Shown one piece after another: positions 1 through 12,088 of a stretch of DNA of 64,000 nt. A model generated the notes under the pieces. The model was not told where the DNA came from. It saw only the letters and a program-made list of their open reading frames with translations, and made no database searches. Position numbers and translations under genes: made by a program. This stretch comes from Astrocystis sublimbata. Its lineage: Eukaryota; Ascomycota; Sordariomycetes; Xylariales; Xylariaceae. Every line of letters starts with the position of its first letter. The stretch's first letter is position 1. Where the stretch lies: positions 558,001 to 622,000 of the forward strand of contig JAJNNY010000011.1 in NCBI GenBank assembly GCA_022453515.1, given 5' to 3'.

Positions 1-3000
1 GGCCAGGGCTACAACAGCCCCTCACTAGGCTCGCCCACGAGCCAGTCCCCCTACTTCCAGTCGCAGCCAACATACGCCCAGCAGCCGGCTCAGATAACGA
101 TGCCCACTCCGCCCACGACATACACGGGGTATGACCAGACGCTGCCCGTATCCGCCTATGGACAGACAAGTGGTACAAGCACCGCCGCGCCGACTTATGC
201 ATCTTCCCATGCGTCGACGTATTGGGGAAACGGTAGGAGCCCACCTGCCAGCTACCCGGCGAGCTCCCAGGCACCATATCCCACATCATCATCACATATT
301 CCAGTTGGCCCTAACTACTCTGACCGCGACCCGCATTCCTTTCTCAACCTGGCGTCCGACTCGAACTCGACACCCTCTCCTGTGCCCTCGCCGCACCCCT
401 CCCCTGGTCTACAACGACACCCGACCAATGCGCCGTTGCCGAGTAGGCCTGGCGAAAACCCATCATCTGATTCTCTCACGTCTAATGGCCACGCTCGACC
501 TGACCTTGCTCAGGAGTACCTAGCGCAGGATAACATAATGCAGGATATCGAGGCCGAGCTTGGGAGGGTAAGAGTCTCCCAGCGCAGCCGCCCAACCCCC
601 TACGATGTGCGCAACGGAAGGTTATCGGACGACGAGCTTCAAAACCTCCGTCGCCTCACGTCCAATGCGAGTTACCATTCAACGGCGACAACAATCAACA
701 CCCCAGACGAGTCTTCTGGTGTAAACCGTTATTCATCGAATGCCTCCACGCTCAACAGGAACAACTCGCGGAATCCCAACGCCATCTTTGAGGACGAGGG
801 TGATGAGAGCGACCCGGAGGGCGCGGCGGGCGCTTGGGCGCTGCAGCAAGCAGAGGAAGACGACCGCCGCTACAGCTCAGTCGGTAGCAGTACTTTCCCC
901 CTCTTCAGTCAGCCCGAAGTCGCCGCTCAGCCAGCTCTCCCAACCCACAAGGAGGAACCAAGTAGCGACAGCGATTATGCCGGCGGAATGGACTTGGGTC
1001 TTATGGGCGGTGGGTACGACGGTCACCTCACGTACGATAACAACCTTGGGTCCCCTCCCGGCTCGGAAACGACGCAGCTCGACTCACAGACTCTGCGCCG
1101 TACCCACGCTTCGCAGAGAAGCCACGACAGCACGAGGTATCCGGCTTTTGAACAGGCCGATGTGGACTATGGTGGGACAGGCGGTCTGCAGTCTCCCAGG
1201 GTGCATCCGCATCGCCTTAGCTTCGACGACGGCGACGAACATGTTTCGCTTCACTCGAGACCAAGCGGCAGCGAATCACCGATCAAGGATGACTACCCCG
1301 ATATGTTCTATCACCCAGGAATAGGAAACCGGCCTTTACCCGCCATACCTCCTGGGTCGGACAGTAGCTCGTTGCTGTCTGTTCAATCTCCGAACCGAAC
1401 TGGCCAGCAACACAACTACTCTCTCAGTGCGGATAACCGACCATACGCAGGTCCTGATGCGCACTACGGACAGAATGCACAGCAACTCCAAGTAGAGCGA
1501 TCTATTTCACTGTCGAGTCACAGCACATCTCCTCATGTTCAGCCTCCTGGCAGATCCAAAACTGACGCTGCGGACGAGCGCCATCCAAGGTCGAAACATT
1601 CGAGACACCAGCAGCAACCAAGCCTCTCGGCTACTCAGCAAGGGGGGCCGTATGATAGCTATGGCACTGGCACAACTTCGTCTGTGAACTACGATGTGAT
1701 CACCTTGCCGAGTGGGAGACGGCGGAAGTTCCAACCCGAAAAGATTACAATTGTTGATGTTCAGTCTTGCACGGAGCCATGGGCGCTTAGCGGCATTGCA
1801 CAGTGGATTCGAGAGATGGCAGATGGGGAGCCAGATCTCAAACGTAAAACGGTCGAAGACGGCCTGGTGAGACTCTTCTGCTTGAAGGTACCTACGATGA
1901 ACGTTGCAGATGCAGAAACCCTGAGTGCACAAGTAGTCGAGACCATTCTGCAAGCCGGTATACTAGTACCAGAGGAGGAATGGCTCAAATTCGGTCCTGG
2001 TTCCATCTCGGGTGTATTGTGGCAGCTAACCGGAGTCGGGTGCTACTCGCCCAAGTTACACGAGTGCCAAGGAGTCGCGGAACCGCAAGAGATGGCAGGA
2101 CGATGCTACTCATACCATTGTATGAGGACTTTGAAGAAAGCCAACCTCGACGAGCTTATGTCGGATGGGGCAACAGCCGTCGATTGGGCGAGTTTCTATA
2201 AATTAACCAAAGATGACATTGAAGGCAAGGATGTCAAGGAAATCAAAAGGCAAAATGTGCTTCACGAATGCATAACCTCGGAGGAGCTTTATATGGACAG
2301 TCTCGACGTCTTAAGACGCCTTTACAGGGATCGGCTCATAGCCACCCAACCCAGAATTATAGCAGAATCACGGATGGAGAAATTCGTGAACAATGTCTTC
2401 GGCAAGGCCGAGGGTGTTCAGCGGGTCAACAAGGAGCACTTGCTGGCGCAAATGAAATATCGTCAGAAAGAGCAGGGCCCGTGGGTTGTTGGGCTCAGTG
2501 ACTTATTTCGAGAATGGGTTCGAAAGGCAAGAGCCGCCTATGTCGAATATGCCGCTGCCTTCCCTTACGCGCAGCTCATGCTAAAGAGGGAAGCTGATCG
2601 AAACGTCATGTTCAAACAATTTCTCGACCAGGTCCAGAACGATCCCCGTTCAAAACGTCTCAACTACGACAACTACATGAAAGCCCCCATAACACGCCTG
2701 CAGCGCTACCCTCTCTTGTTGGACAGTGTCTTGAAGGAAATGCCCCAAGACAGCGAGGAGAAGACGAACATGCGCAGGGCCATCGAAGAGATCAAGGCTG
2801 TTGCATTCGAATGCGATGCGAAAGTAGATGAGATGCAAAAGAAAGTAAAGATGATGGAGCTGGACTCGTTACTTGTGATGCGCCCTGGTTTCCACGCGGA
2901 TCTGAACTTCGACCATCTGGGTAGAGAGCTTATCTTAGAGGGCGACCTTCAGAGGATGGGCTCGAAAGGTGTGCGATGGGTGGATACACGCGCTTTACTT

Positions 3001-4853
3001 CTGGATCACTATCTGATTCTTGCCAAATTTGTCACTCACAACGTTGGACGAGAAAAGAAGTATGATGTGTCAAAGGAGGTAAGTTTTTACTGCACCGAGC
3101 ATATATAGTATAGGCGTACTAATTTTCCCCAAGCCGATTCCGATGCCTCTACTTTTCCTGGAAAGCGCCCAAGACGACCCTATATCGAAGCAGAAAGGTA
3201 TCGCCACGCCGCTGGCACGCAATACGGGATCGGACGTCAGGCTCAACAAAGTTGCATCTAACGGGAGCGAGCGCCCGGGCCTTGAACACACCGCGACGAG
3301 TTCTTCTGTCGGTTCTGCTATGAACAGGCTAGCACCTTTGAACTCGGCTGACAGCGAGGGGAAGATATTGTATCCCTTCCGCGTTAAACATCTCGGCCAT
3401 GAGGTCTATACTCTCTTTGCCTCGTCGTCGCAGTCGCGGCAGGACTGGTGCGACAGGATCATCGAAGCAAAGACACGACATGCTAAAGCGCTCTATGCAC
3501 AAAATGCGGAGCCATTTAAACTTCGTGTCATGGCTGACAGTGCTTTTGCTTACGATTCAATATCGGGCATCGGCAAGTATGTAAGTGGTGTGCATATCCG
3601 TGGAACGCCTCTAGACAGGGCCATTCGAGAGGTGGAGAAGACGTTTGGCCCCGGTAGAGGCCCTCCACCGATCTCTCGTGCCGCTGTGCACTGTGCCACT
3701 GGATTCTCAGCTTTTGGAAAGAACATGGTAGCCATAGGTACTGAGGTTGGCGTGTGTATAACCGATGCTAACGATCAACGAGGCTGGAGCAAGGTAAGAA
3801 CAACAACAACAAACACCCTAAACCTGATATCAAAATACTGACTTCCGTTGATAGACAATATCGGTAGCACGCGTAACACAGATTGCCGTGCTCGAGGAGT
3901 TCTCTGTTGTGCTAGTGCTTTCGGACCGGAACCTTATATCTTACCCTCTGGATGTGGTATCGCCACCGTCCCAGTTCCCTGCTCCCTCGAGCGACAATCC
4001 CCGTCGCTCCCCGCAAAGACTAGCTAAAGATGTGACCTTCTTCGCAACGGCCCGTATGAAGGACCGGATGTTGGTATTTTACAAGAAGAAGGAAGGTTTG
4101 CACAGCACCTTCAAGGTGCTCGAGCCGGTCTACCAGAAAGCCACGGAGAAAAGATCCCGTCTCTTCGGCGGCTCCCGACGCATCGGCAGCGGCGCCACCG
4201 AGACCTTCCGAGACTACGACGAGTTTTACCTCCCCGCGGAATGCTACTCGCTCAATATCTTCCAGTCGTACATCGCCATCGCGACTGCGAAAGGCCTGGA
4301 GCTGATGACGCTCGACAAGAAAGTGCCCATGTCGATCCCCGACACCAAGCAGCCGGCCATCGCCAACATCGCGAGCCGCATCCGCGACCAGCGGCCGCTG
4401 GGCATGTTCCGGCTCAACGAGCAGGAGTACATCCTGGCCTACGAGGACTGCGCCGTCTACATTGACAAACACGGCGACGTGAGTCGCAGCGTCATCATGG
4501 AGTACAGCGGGAAGCAGAAGAAGGCCAAAGGCGCCACCATGTACGGGCAGTACCTGATCTTGTTCAACGACGACTATGTTGAGGTCAGGAACGCGGAGAA
4601 TGGGAGGCTAAGACAGATCATTGCCGGACGCGATGTCAGGGTTCTGGATTATGGCGTTAGGGGACCGACGGGCGGCTTTTATAACGCGAATGGGTATGGG
4701 GCTACGGGCCCTCCGAGGGCGAATGGGGTTGATGGTGCTAGTGCTGGGCAGGACTCGAAGGGGACGGTGAAGATCGTCATGGCGCATCCGGAGGTCTCCG
4801 GGCAACAGATTGTGCTGGAGCTGTTGCTGAATAATGGGCATACGGAGAAGTGA
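1..4853 (+). CDS. ROM2: Rho1 guanine nucleotide exchange factor, Rom2 type (5' end outside window)
   Basis: Activates the small GTPase Rho1 by GDP/GTP exchange at the plasma membrane, upstream of glucan synthase and the cell-wall integrity kinase cascade. The frame is open from base 1 with no stop, so the start lies outside the window. Exons are 1-3078, 3134-3793 and 3855-4853; introns of 55 and 61 bp have GTAAGT and GTAAGA donors, and the frame continues across both. Visible order: long Ser/Pro/Gln-rich disordered region (to about nt 1690), DEP domain (about 1690-2060), RhoGEF/DH domain (about 2250-2840, starting near NVLHECITSEELYMDSL), PH domain (about 2930-3480, split by intron 1), and a citron homology (CNH) domain (about 3510-4780). 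DEP-DH-PH-CNH is the arrangement of yeast Rom1/Rom2 and their mould orthologues. The visible part encodes about 1578 residues. Stop is TGA at 4851. Family is firm; Rom1 versus Rom2 naming is by convention. Confidence 0.93.
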
Positions 4854-6520
4854 GCAGGTGTTGCGTTGAGAGATATCCGGGTCGCCTTTCCTATGGACGG
4901 GGCTGGCAAGGCCAAGGCAAGATGATTATTTTGGGGAAAAAATGCCGAAACGAAGGGGCGAGACAGCTCGTCGAAGCTAGGTGTTGTGGTGTTTTTTTCT
5001 TGGAGTCAGTCAGTTTATTGATTGGAATGTGTGCGTGCGTGCGTGCTCTTGTGTGTATGTTATTTGGAAGGGAGGCGCATGCATACATACATACAGTATA
5101 TTCATTCCTTCAGAGCCTCCGCGGTGAAGGAGGGTTTGAGGGGAGAGAAGCGAGTGAGGGGAAAGGACGGAGGTAAGGAAAGAGGGAGGCAGATTTGCAT
5201 ATTGATCGATATTGATATTGATTGAAGTATCTATCTATCTACATAAGTAATGATATATTTTGTATACCCGTCATTATATCCTCCCCGTATTGTTTGATAT
5301 TCTTTTATGATGTGGGCTTTGAGGGACTACGATGATGGACTGTGATGGCTGGCTTTCTGGCTACGAGCAGAACGAGAAAAAGGGGCGAAGAAAAGTTTGA
5401 GCTACGGCAGCCCGCTCTATTGACTGTTTTCTGATAATTATCGTTTAGTAAAGCGGCATAGCTTGTACGATGGATTAAGCTCCTTTTGTTATTTTCGCAC
5501 TACCTAATGGTATAATAGTAAGGCTGTCCGCGCTTATAGGATGGACGAACGGACGGATTGATTGATTGGTAATGCTCTTTTGGCTTGTACAGTAGAGAAT
5601 TTTCTGATAGTTCGTTCACATCAATCATCTCGGAAGGTAGATAGTCTAGGTGCTTAGTTGGACCCAGAGACGGCCAAAGTCGCCGATGGGGAAGTGTAAA
5701 TGGAAGTGGACCAGCTGGTCGCGCTGGCCGAGTCGAGTAAGTGCTGGAAATTAGGTAGGTAGCGCCAGGCCAGGCAGGCGGATTGGATAAAGCAGTCAAG
5801 TCAGTAGTAAGGTACGACATAGGATATGTGGCTGATTAATGGTTTACAAGGCAGGGTCGGTGTTCGGAAAAGAAAATGGTCTCGAAAGAAACAGGCCAGA
5901 CTTTAGGTGCTGGGCTGGGCTGCTGTGTAACCGCAGGAGATCGCCACGCTTCCGATCGACTATCTCTCGGGTCCGAGCCGGTCTTGGCCCGTGTCTTAGA
6001 TACTACGACTTGGAGCATTCTTTCTTATTAATAACGTCAACGAATCGTCTGTCTGTCTGTTATAAAGGTCTCACATTCCGGACATTCTTTGAACCACACA
6101 TGATTTGCAGATTTGAGGTCTTCTTTGGTATCCTGTCTATCTACATCGCCTACCTAGCTACCACTAAGTATCTATCTACGTCACAACACAACACAAGACA
6201 AAACCACCGTACACTGCGCAGCGTAACACAGGCATACATCTTACGTGGATTGAAGTACTACAGTATTCGGAATACTTGACCTCATCATTGCCTAAGCGTG
6301 CCTTGTACGCCTACCTAGTGGGCGTTAGTGAGGTCATCTTCGAACTACACTTAACATTGCAACATCGCAATATCGCAATATCGCAGCATCGGTAACTTGA
6401 TATCACCACTAAACAAGAGAAAAATAGAAGACAGGGAAAGGGAAAGGGGAACAAAACATAAAGGAAAGGAAAAGGAAAGAGGAAGAGGAAGAACACAGAA
6501 AACTAACAGACCGACCGACC
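4854..6520. other. Spacer after Rom2 with microsatellites
   Basis: No gene supported. The first 400 bases carry simple repeats expected of a 3' untranslated region: GTGC repeats near 5034, CATA near 5083, GATATT and ATCT runs near 5205-5240. The last 100 bases before 6521 are a purine-rich AAAGG/GGAAA tract, probably the 5' leader of the next gene. Confidence 0.6.
6364..6391. repeat. 8-bp tandem repeat (ATCGCAAT)
   Basis: About three and a half copies of ATCGCAAT in direct tandem, the third copy ending GC instead of AT. It lies 130 bases upstream of the DUF6640 start codon, just before a purine-rich leader. Confidence 0.75.
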
Positions 6521-7215
6521 ATGCCCAGCCTCGGCCAGATCCTCCTAACCCTCGACAGCATCTTGCTGCTCGTCGGCGCCCCCATCGCGGACTATAGTCC
6601 AACTCACATTTTCAATCCCAACTGGCCGCCTCATGCGAAGTGAGTTCGATTTCAATCTCAAGTTCAATCGGGTTCATTCCGGTTGAATCCATCAAGTTCA
6701 TTCTCATCTCGTTCCGCATCAACGTGTATGGACGTAGGAGGGATGTTTGGGATATCCGGATACCCAAACTCAAACCCAAACCCAAACCCACTTACATCGC
6801 AAGACAACACCTACCTACCTACCTACCCAAACCGAACATCAACCCGTCCCTTCCCTCCCAACCCAACCAAACCATCAAATAACTAACCCCCTCCCCTCCC
6901 CTCAGATTCCACAACGGCCAAACCATCAACCTCTCCCTCCTCCTGGGGCTCGCAACCCTCTTCTACACGTGGCGGCCCGCAGCCTCGCCGGCGCTGCACC
7001 GCGAGTTCCGCCTCATGTCGGCCTTCACAGGCTCCATCTACTGGCTTTCCGGCTGCGCAGCCATCCTGTACCCCGGCACCATGGGGCTCGACCCCGAGTT
7101 CGGCGGCCCGGGCTTCCCGCAGGCCCCGCTGTTCGTGGCCGCTGCGGTTTTTGGAGTCGTGGGGAGCTGGTTGGACGCTCCTGGGGTGGGGGAGGGGGGG
7201 AGGAAGCGGGTTTGA
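6521..7215 (+). CDS. DUF6640 four-helix membrane protein
   Basis: Small integral membrane protein of a fungal family (DUF6640), often mislabelled acetyltransferase; biochemical role unknown. Exons 6521-6639 and 6906-7215 join in phase 2 to give 142 residues. The intron is long for this window (266 bp) and holds AACCCA and CTAC repeats. Four hydrophobic segments are visible: residues about 4-22, 45-62, 75-97 and 112-130. Family marks include the N-terminal ADYSPTHIFNPNWPPHAKFH stretch across the splice junction and the GxxYWLSG segment in helix 3. The start sits in good context (ACCATGC). The 3' end runs into a G-rich stretch. The family assignment is from motif memory and is fairly sure; no function is proposed. 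Confidence 0.82.
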
Positions 7216-8267
7216 GGGGGGGGAGGTGAGGGGGTTGGATTGACGTTGGGAATTATGTCGAGGGAGTGAGGGGAGATGAGATTGGGGATCAGAGAGTAAA
7301 AGACAGGGGGAAAGTCGAAAGTCTCAATGTCGGGTTTCCTGGGGCGGTCAAGGACAATTCCTACAAGGCATTACTAAGGACGTTCCTTAACCTTCAAGTT
7401 AGGTATGTTATATGCATGCATTAGCCTGAGCATGAACATTAGCACGAACTGTTAGGGGAAGCGAGCTTCGGACGCAACTTAGTCGGTTTATGGGAGGCGA
7501 GACTCGGTCGCTCGTGCGAAAGCCGCCCGTTTTTACATTGTATTATTATGTCATAATCAATGAAGAATTCAGAAATTCATTTTTTAGAGAGCTTGAAGAC
7601 TAGCTCATCCTCCCTGCTCTGTCTTGACGAATAGATCTTTGAGTGAAATGCGCCTGGTTGTTCCATTTGGAGGATCGAAGACGAAACAGGACGTGTGAGG
7701 GCAGCACAGGTTGGAGGGCAGGAGCCAGGCATAGGCTACGTCAGGTGACCCATTATACAAAACTCAAGGGTCCTTGGGTTTCTACCCTTCCTTTCCTTCT
7801 TCAGTCTGCAGTGGCGTCCAGTTAGTCATGGCAGAACCTGTTGCTATTAAGTTTACGCGACTGTGTAAGTGACATTGAACTCATGATTAGATCATGTATC
7901 TGAGTTAGTTGCATACGTGATAAGGGATATGCTACGGCTAAGCCTCGCATCTTTACTGATGTCATATGTTTTACTGTTGGTTGAACACAGTCCAAAGTGA
8001 AAGTTTTGATCGCTTCCTAAAGTCCTATGCTGGTCAGTCAGTCAGCCCGTCGATGAGAATGCCTCGTTATCCCTTACGGAGAAAGAGGCTCAGCTGTGGA
8101 TCCAAGCTTACCTAGGGATAGGAAACCCAAGGTGTAGATGTCTGGTCGTGTCTCCCTATCGATATATAAGAGCTCTCATCTAGACTCAGAAAGCAAAAAG
8201 CACTGGTGAACAATCATAAGTAGCTTCTCTTTCTAATATCTTTCTCTCGAAGCGCACTTAAGTAGCA
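7216..8267. other. Spacer, G-rich at its left end
   Basis: No gene supported. Bases 7181-7234, overlapping the end of the DUF6640 frame, hold several runs of four or more G on the plus strand. The right end contains a TATA element at 8163 and a TTTCT-rich leader for the next gene. Confidence 0.6.
8163..8170 (+). promoter_or_regulatory. TATA box (TATATAAG)
   Basis: TATATAAG lies 98 bases upstream of the ATG at 8268 and is followed by a pyrimidine-rich stretch, a usual fungal core-promoter arrangement. Assigned by position only. Confidence 0.5.
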
Positions 8268-8785
8268 ATGGGGATCACAAACTCTGCTCCCGAGGGCCGC
8301 TTTCGGGCTCGTTGGCACGAGGCCTCCGCCCAGATTGACGGCCATAATCGCACCATCATACTTTCACGTACGGAGTACAATGACCTGGGCTCAGACGGTC
8401 AAGAGTATTTCCTTCAGCAAGCTAAGTAAGGTTTCAATTCTCTTGCACATATTTATCTAGTCGGTTTCTATGCAAAGCAATGCTAAGACATATAAATGGG
8501 AGCAGGAGCCTCCTGTCTGCCGAGGTAGAATTTTTTGCCGATGGGACAAATGCAAACAGAATCTACCTCGCAAATGCCGTCGACCTCAAGCGAGAGAAAG
8601 AAAGGGAGATCTCTCGGCAGCCCGAGTCTGGGTCTGGTCTGAGGGCTCTCCTGCCAAAAGCAGTAGTATCTCCCACCAGAGTGCCGGACAAACAACCTAA
8701 GCCGGATATAAAGCCCTTGATCCAACACGGCGATGCGTTGGTAGACTTTTACGAGTCAGAACACAGTTCTCGTTATCGTGGGTAG
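8268..8785 (+). CDS. Hypothetical protein, 145 residues
   Basis: I do not recognise a family. Exons 8268-8425 and 8506-8785 join in phase 2; the 80-bp intron has a GTAAGG donor, a TGCTAAG branch point and a CAG acceptor, and the frame is kept. The protein starts MGITNSAPEGRFRARWHEAS and contains a charged segment rich in Lys, Arg and Glu around residues 75-95. The MG start followed by Ser at residue 6 loosely resembles an N-myristoylation context (inference only). No signal peptide, membrane segment or cysteine motif is seen. It has its own TATA box and is isolated, with more than 1 kb of empty DNA on each side. The coherent splice and frame favour a real gene. Confidence 0.6.
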
Positions 8786-10358
8786 TGCTTTATCTTTGAA
8801 GGGAGCTTGGTAATACCTTGCCAGTAGGAGAAAGGGCAAGGAGACGTTCGTTCATTGCTGTTTTTGCGCTGCGGGGCGAGAGCGCGCTTTTTTTTACACT
8901 TTCGTGCAGCATATTATCTACTCGAGGGAGGAATGTTGGGTCTTACATATAAGCGTAAGTAGCACTCATTTATTTATGACGAATCAATTTTGCGATCGGT
9001 GGTGCTGTGTTAAATGCTACACTGTTATGCTGGTGCATGCACGTCATATTGTCTCTTAAACCACGATGTGACCTGCGGAACACTGAGCGATCACATCGGA
9101 ACATCGAGGATTAGATGAATATGTGACAGGCAAGGTAAATATTTGATATTGCTATCAATTGAGGTGTCTTCTCAAAGTGTTGAATGCAGCCTTCGAGGTA
9201 AGTGTTTGGACTTCGGGGAATGGTACGATGAAAGGCGGTGTGGGTGTTAAAGAGGTTCGCCGACCACGTTTCCGAACAACATTCTAGGGTTGCCTGGTCG
9301 CATGGCGAACCATCATACTCACAAAGACCGGAACAGAAACAGACTCTAGTTCCCTCGTGGTCAACAATGCAACAAACTGCGCCATACGGCTCTTGCGACA
9401 GGAGGGAGTTATCAACACCTGTAACATCTTCCCCTCAAGTTTTCCCTTTGTGAGCCCGCAGGCAGAGAAGCGGCAGCCATCATACAATGCAACGAAGGAC
9501 AGCTGTCGGCATGATTGAAATGATTGCGATTGGGTATGAAAACGCACAAACCCCAAATCAAGATTTCAAATTCGGAGCCTTGTCGCACTCCGGGACTTAT
9601 CAATCTCTTTCAAGAACATTGCTGCGATGAGCCTAGCTGGGGTCCATCCATATACATATAGTCTGAGCGGCCGTTAGCAGCATGCTCAACTGCAGCTGAA
9701 AACCCAACGCCAAACAAGGAGAGAGAGAGAGACTCCACCTCAAACGATGGTATTGGAACTTTGCAGCTAACGGTTGTTTTGAGTTTATGTATGTATTGAG
9801 CAAAATGGTATACTTACTGGATTGTTTTACTTGAATTTTTGACGGTAGAATATTTTCATTGGAGAGGAATGAGGGGGTGACATTCCCAATCCCGCCGTGG
9901 ACCCCTGCACAGAAAAAAGAGTTGCGTGTGTCGACTTCACTGGCCAGCCGAGATGCAACAGCGGCCGTGTCCTTGGCCATGACCATCAAATCCATCTCCC
10001 TCGAAAGGCGAATTTCGGCTGAACCCGCAACCTGGCAAGTCATCTGCCTGCTTACTTATTTACTTGTTCTGTTCGTTTTCTACGTAGCTCTGCTGCAGCT
10101 AACGGGCTCCATGCCAACGGTGCCATTGCCACACATGGGCTGCAAATATGTATTATCCCTGGATAGCCGACAATCAAGACATGGGAAGAAGGGCCTTGCT
10201 CATCTAATACTTACATGCCTATCTACCAGGTAGTCAGCACAGCGACCCCTCTCAGGTGATTCCTTCCTGCTTTCAGTCGATGTTCTAGCTATCTACATAC
10301 GCCTGCTCCGGCGCGAGGTTTTCTACACGTCGCATAATTGCCATTGTGTATTATCGCC
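8786..10358. other. Spacer with no supported gene
   Basis: The longest open frame (9859-10233, 124 codons) starts at TTG and its protein is not family-like. I see a GA microsatellite at 9720-9731 and nothing else of note. Confidence 0.55.
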
Positions 10359-12088
10359 ATGGTTGTCGCATCCAGTTCTGAAGCCGCCTCAGGGCTTCCG
10401 GCATCTATAACAGCGGCGCCCGTTATACCACACTCTCACTGGACGGAGCCAGTAAGTGGCGGCGGCCCTAGCTAGCACAGGCATTGTCTTACGAACCGAA
10501 CCCTCAAGCCTAGCTTGGCGCCACAATATGGGGGACGACCAAAGAGAAATGACAGGTCGCTCGCTAACCTTCTTTCTTAGCATCAGGACGATGAGGACGA
10601 ATTCATCTATGGTGACAATGATGGGGATTCGGCGCTTGGCGACGACACGTGAGTGCGCCCGTTGTGTGAACTGTTCGATCCTGTCGGTGATGAGATGGCT
10701 GAACGAATAACACACTGACGATACGCAGTGCCAGCACAACAGCGTCCTTGTCGGCCAGTATCCTCGAATACCGCACTTTTCACGGGCGCACGTATCATTC
10801 GGCGCAAGGCACTGCAGACCATTGGTTCGTAAACGTTGCGCGACAGCTGCACTTGCGATGCGACCTTGTTTGAACTGATCTGACTTGAAACCAGGACACC
10901 AAATGACGATGCGCACCTGGAGAGCATGGACTGCGTGTAAGCGAACTATCTCCAGCACGAGAATAACGGCAGCCTAGATGACTGAATGACTGGTTGGCTT
11001 ACTTATTTGCTTCAAAATAGCCACCACTGCCTGACACTCCTCTTCGACAACCAATTGTATCTCGCACCTATTGCCGAAGGGGCAATAAAAGTTCTCGATA
11101 TAGGCTGCGGAACTGGTGAGATAAATACCCAATGATAGCTCAGCTTCTCGCAGCTAATAATTGTGATCCTAGGCATCTGGGCAATGTATGTACAATCAGT
11201 CCTTCAAATCACAATGACGATTAGCACAACTCTTACTTACACTTGGTATCCAGCGACTTCGCAGATGCCCATCCCGACGCCGAGGTCATCGGCACCGACA
11301 TATCACCCTCACAGCCCGAATGGGTGCCGCCGAACCTGAAATTCGAGATCGAAGACTGCACGCAGCCCTGGACCTTTGCGCCCAACGCATTCGACTTCGT
11401 CCATCTTCGCTACCTGTACGGCTCCATACCCGACCATGATTCTCTGTACGCAGAAGCCTACAAGGCGTGTAAGCCCGGCGGCTGGGTCGAGACTGTCGAC
11501 CCTTCGGTGAATTTGAGAAGCGACGATGGCAGCGTGCGGGAGGGGACTACGCTGTATGATTGGGGTCGGCTCTTCAACGAGGTCAGTTGTTGCATGCATG
11601 CACCTACCTAAATCCTTTTCTTGCTGGAACCATTGGGTTGTTGGCTTGCCATAAGGCGTTGTTACTCACCAAAGGGCTGTGTCGCAGGCATCCTCGAAGT
11701 ACGGTCGCAGCATGAGCATGGTCGACGACGGCATGACCCCAGCATCGCTCAAGAAAGCCGGATTCACAGACATCCACTCACGGACCTTCAAGCTGCCCTG
11801 CACGCCGTGGCCCAAGGACCAGAAGCTGCAGCAGCTGGGCGCTTTCTCGCGGCTGGCGATGGAGCAGGATCTGGATGGTACGAGTCTTATCTAGAGAGAA
11901 CATGGTCAGTACTGACTGTGATACCATGATATCTAGGTTATGCGATGTACCTGTTCACGAACGCCCTGGGGTGGTCCGAGGTGCAGGTCACGGTGTTTCT
12001 GGCCCGTGTGCGCAGAGAGATGCGCGATCGGCGCATGCAGCCGTACTTCCTTATTGAATGCGTCTACGGCAGAAAGCCTTTCAACTGA
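10359..12088 (+). CDS. LaeA-like SAM-dependent methyltransferase, nine exons
   Basis: Class I methyltransferase of the fungal LaeA-like group; the group includes the nuclear regulator LaeA but most members have unknown substrates. Exons: 10359-10451, 10581-10648, 10729-10824, 10895-10936, 11021-11115, 11173-11185, 11254-11581, 11688-11877, 11937-12088; the product is 358 residues, normal for the group. Motif I, the SAM-binding loop VLDIGCGTGIWAIDFA, is assembled across exons 5, 6 and 7, exon 6 being only 13 nt. Motif II contains EVIGTDIS, followed by PNLKFEIEDCTQPW and the post-motif KACKPGGWVE. The third donor is the unusual GTTCGT, required because the neighbouring GTAAAC would bring a stop into frame. 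No polyketide or peptide synthase is nearby, so a tailoring role is not supported. Exon joins are my reconstruction but all phases agree. Confidence 0.87.

Noticed and set aside
7181..7234. G-rich run at the end of the DUF6640 gene as a quadruplex element
   Set aside because: Partly coding, irregular runs, and purine-rich simple sequence is common here; kept only as a remark.
9859..10233. 124-codon frame with a hydrophobic stretch (LLTYLLVLFVFYVALL)
   Set aside because: No ATG at the start (TTG), no family resemblance, no promoter or intron evidence.
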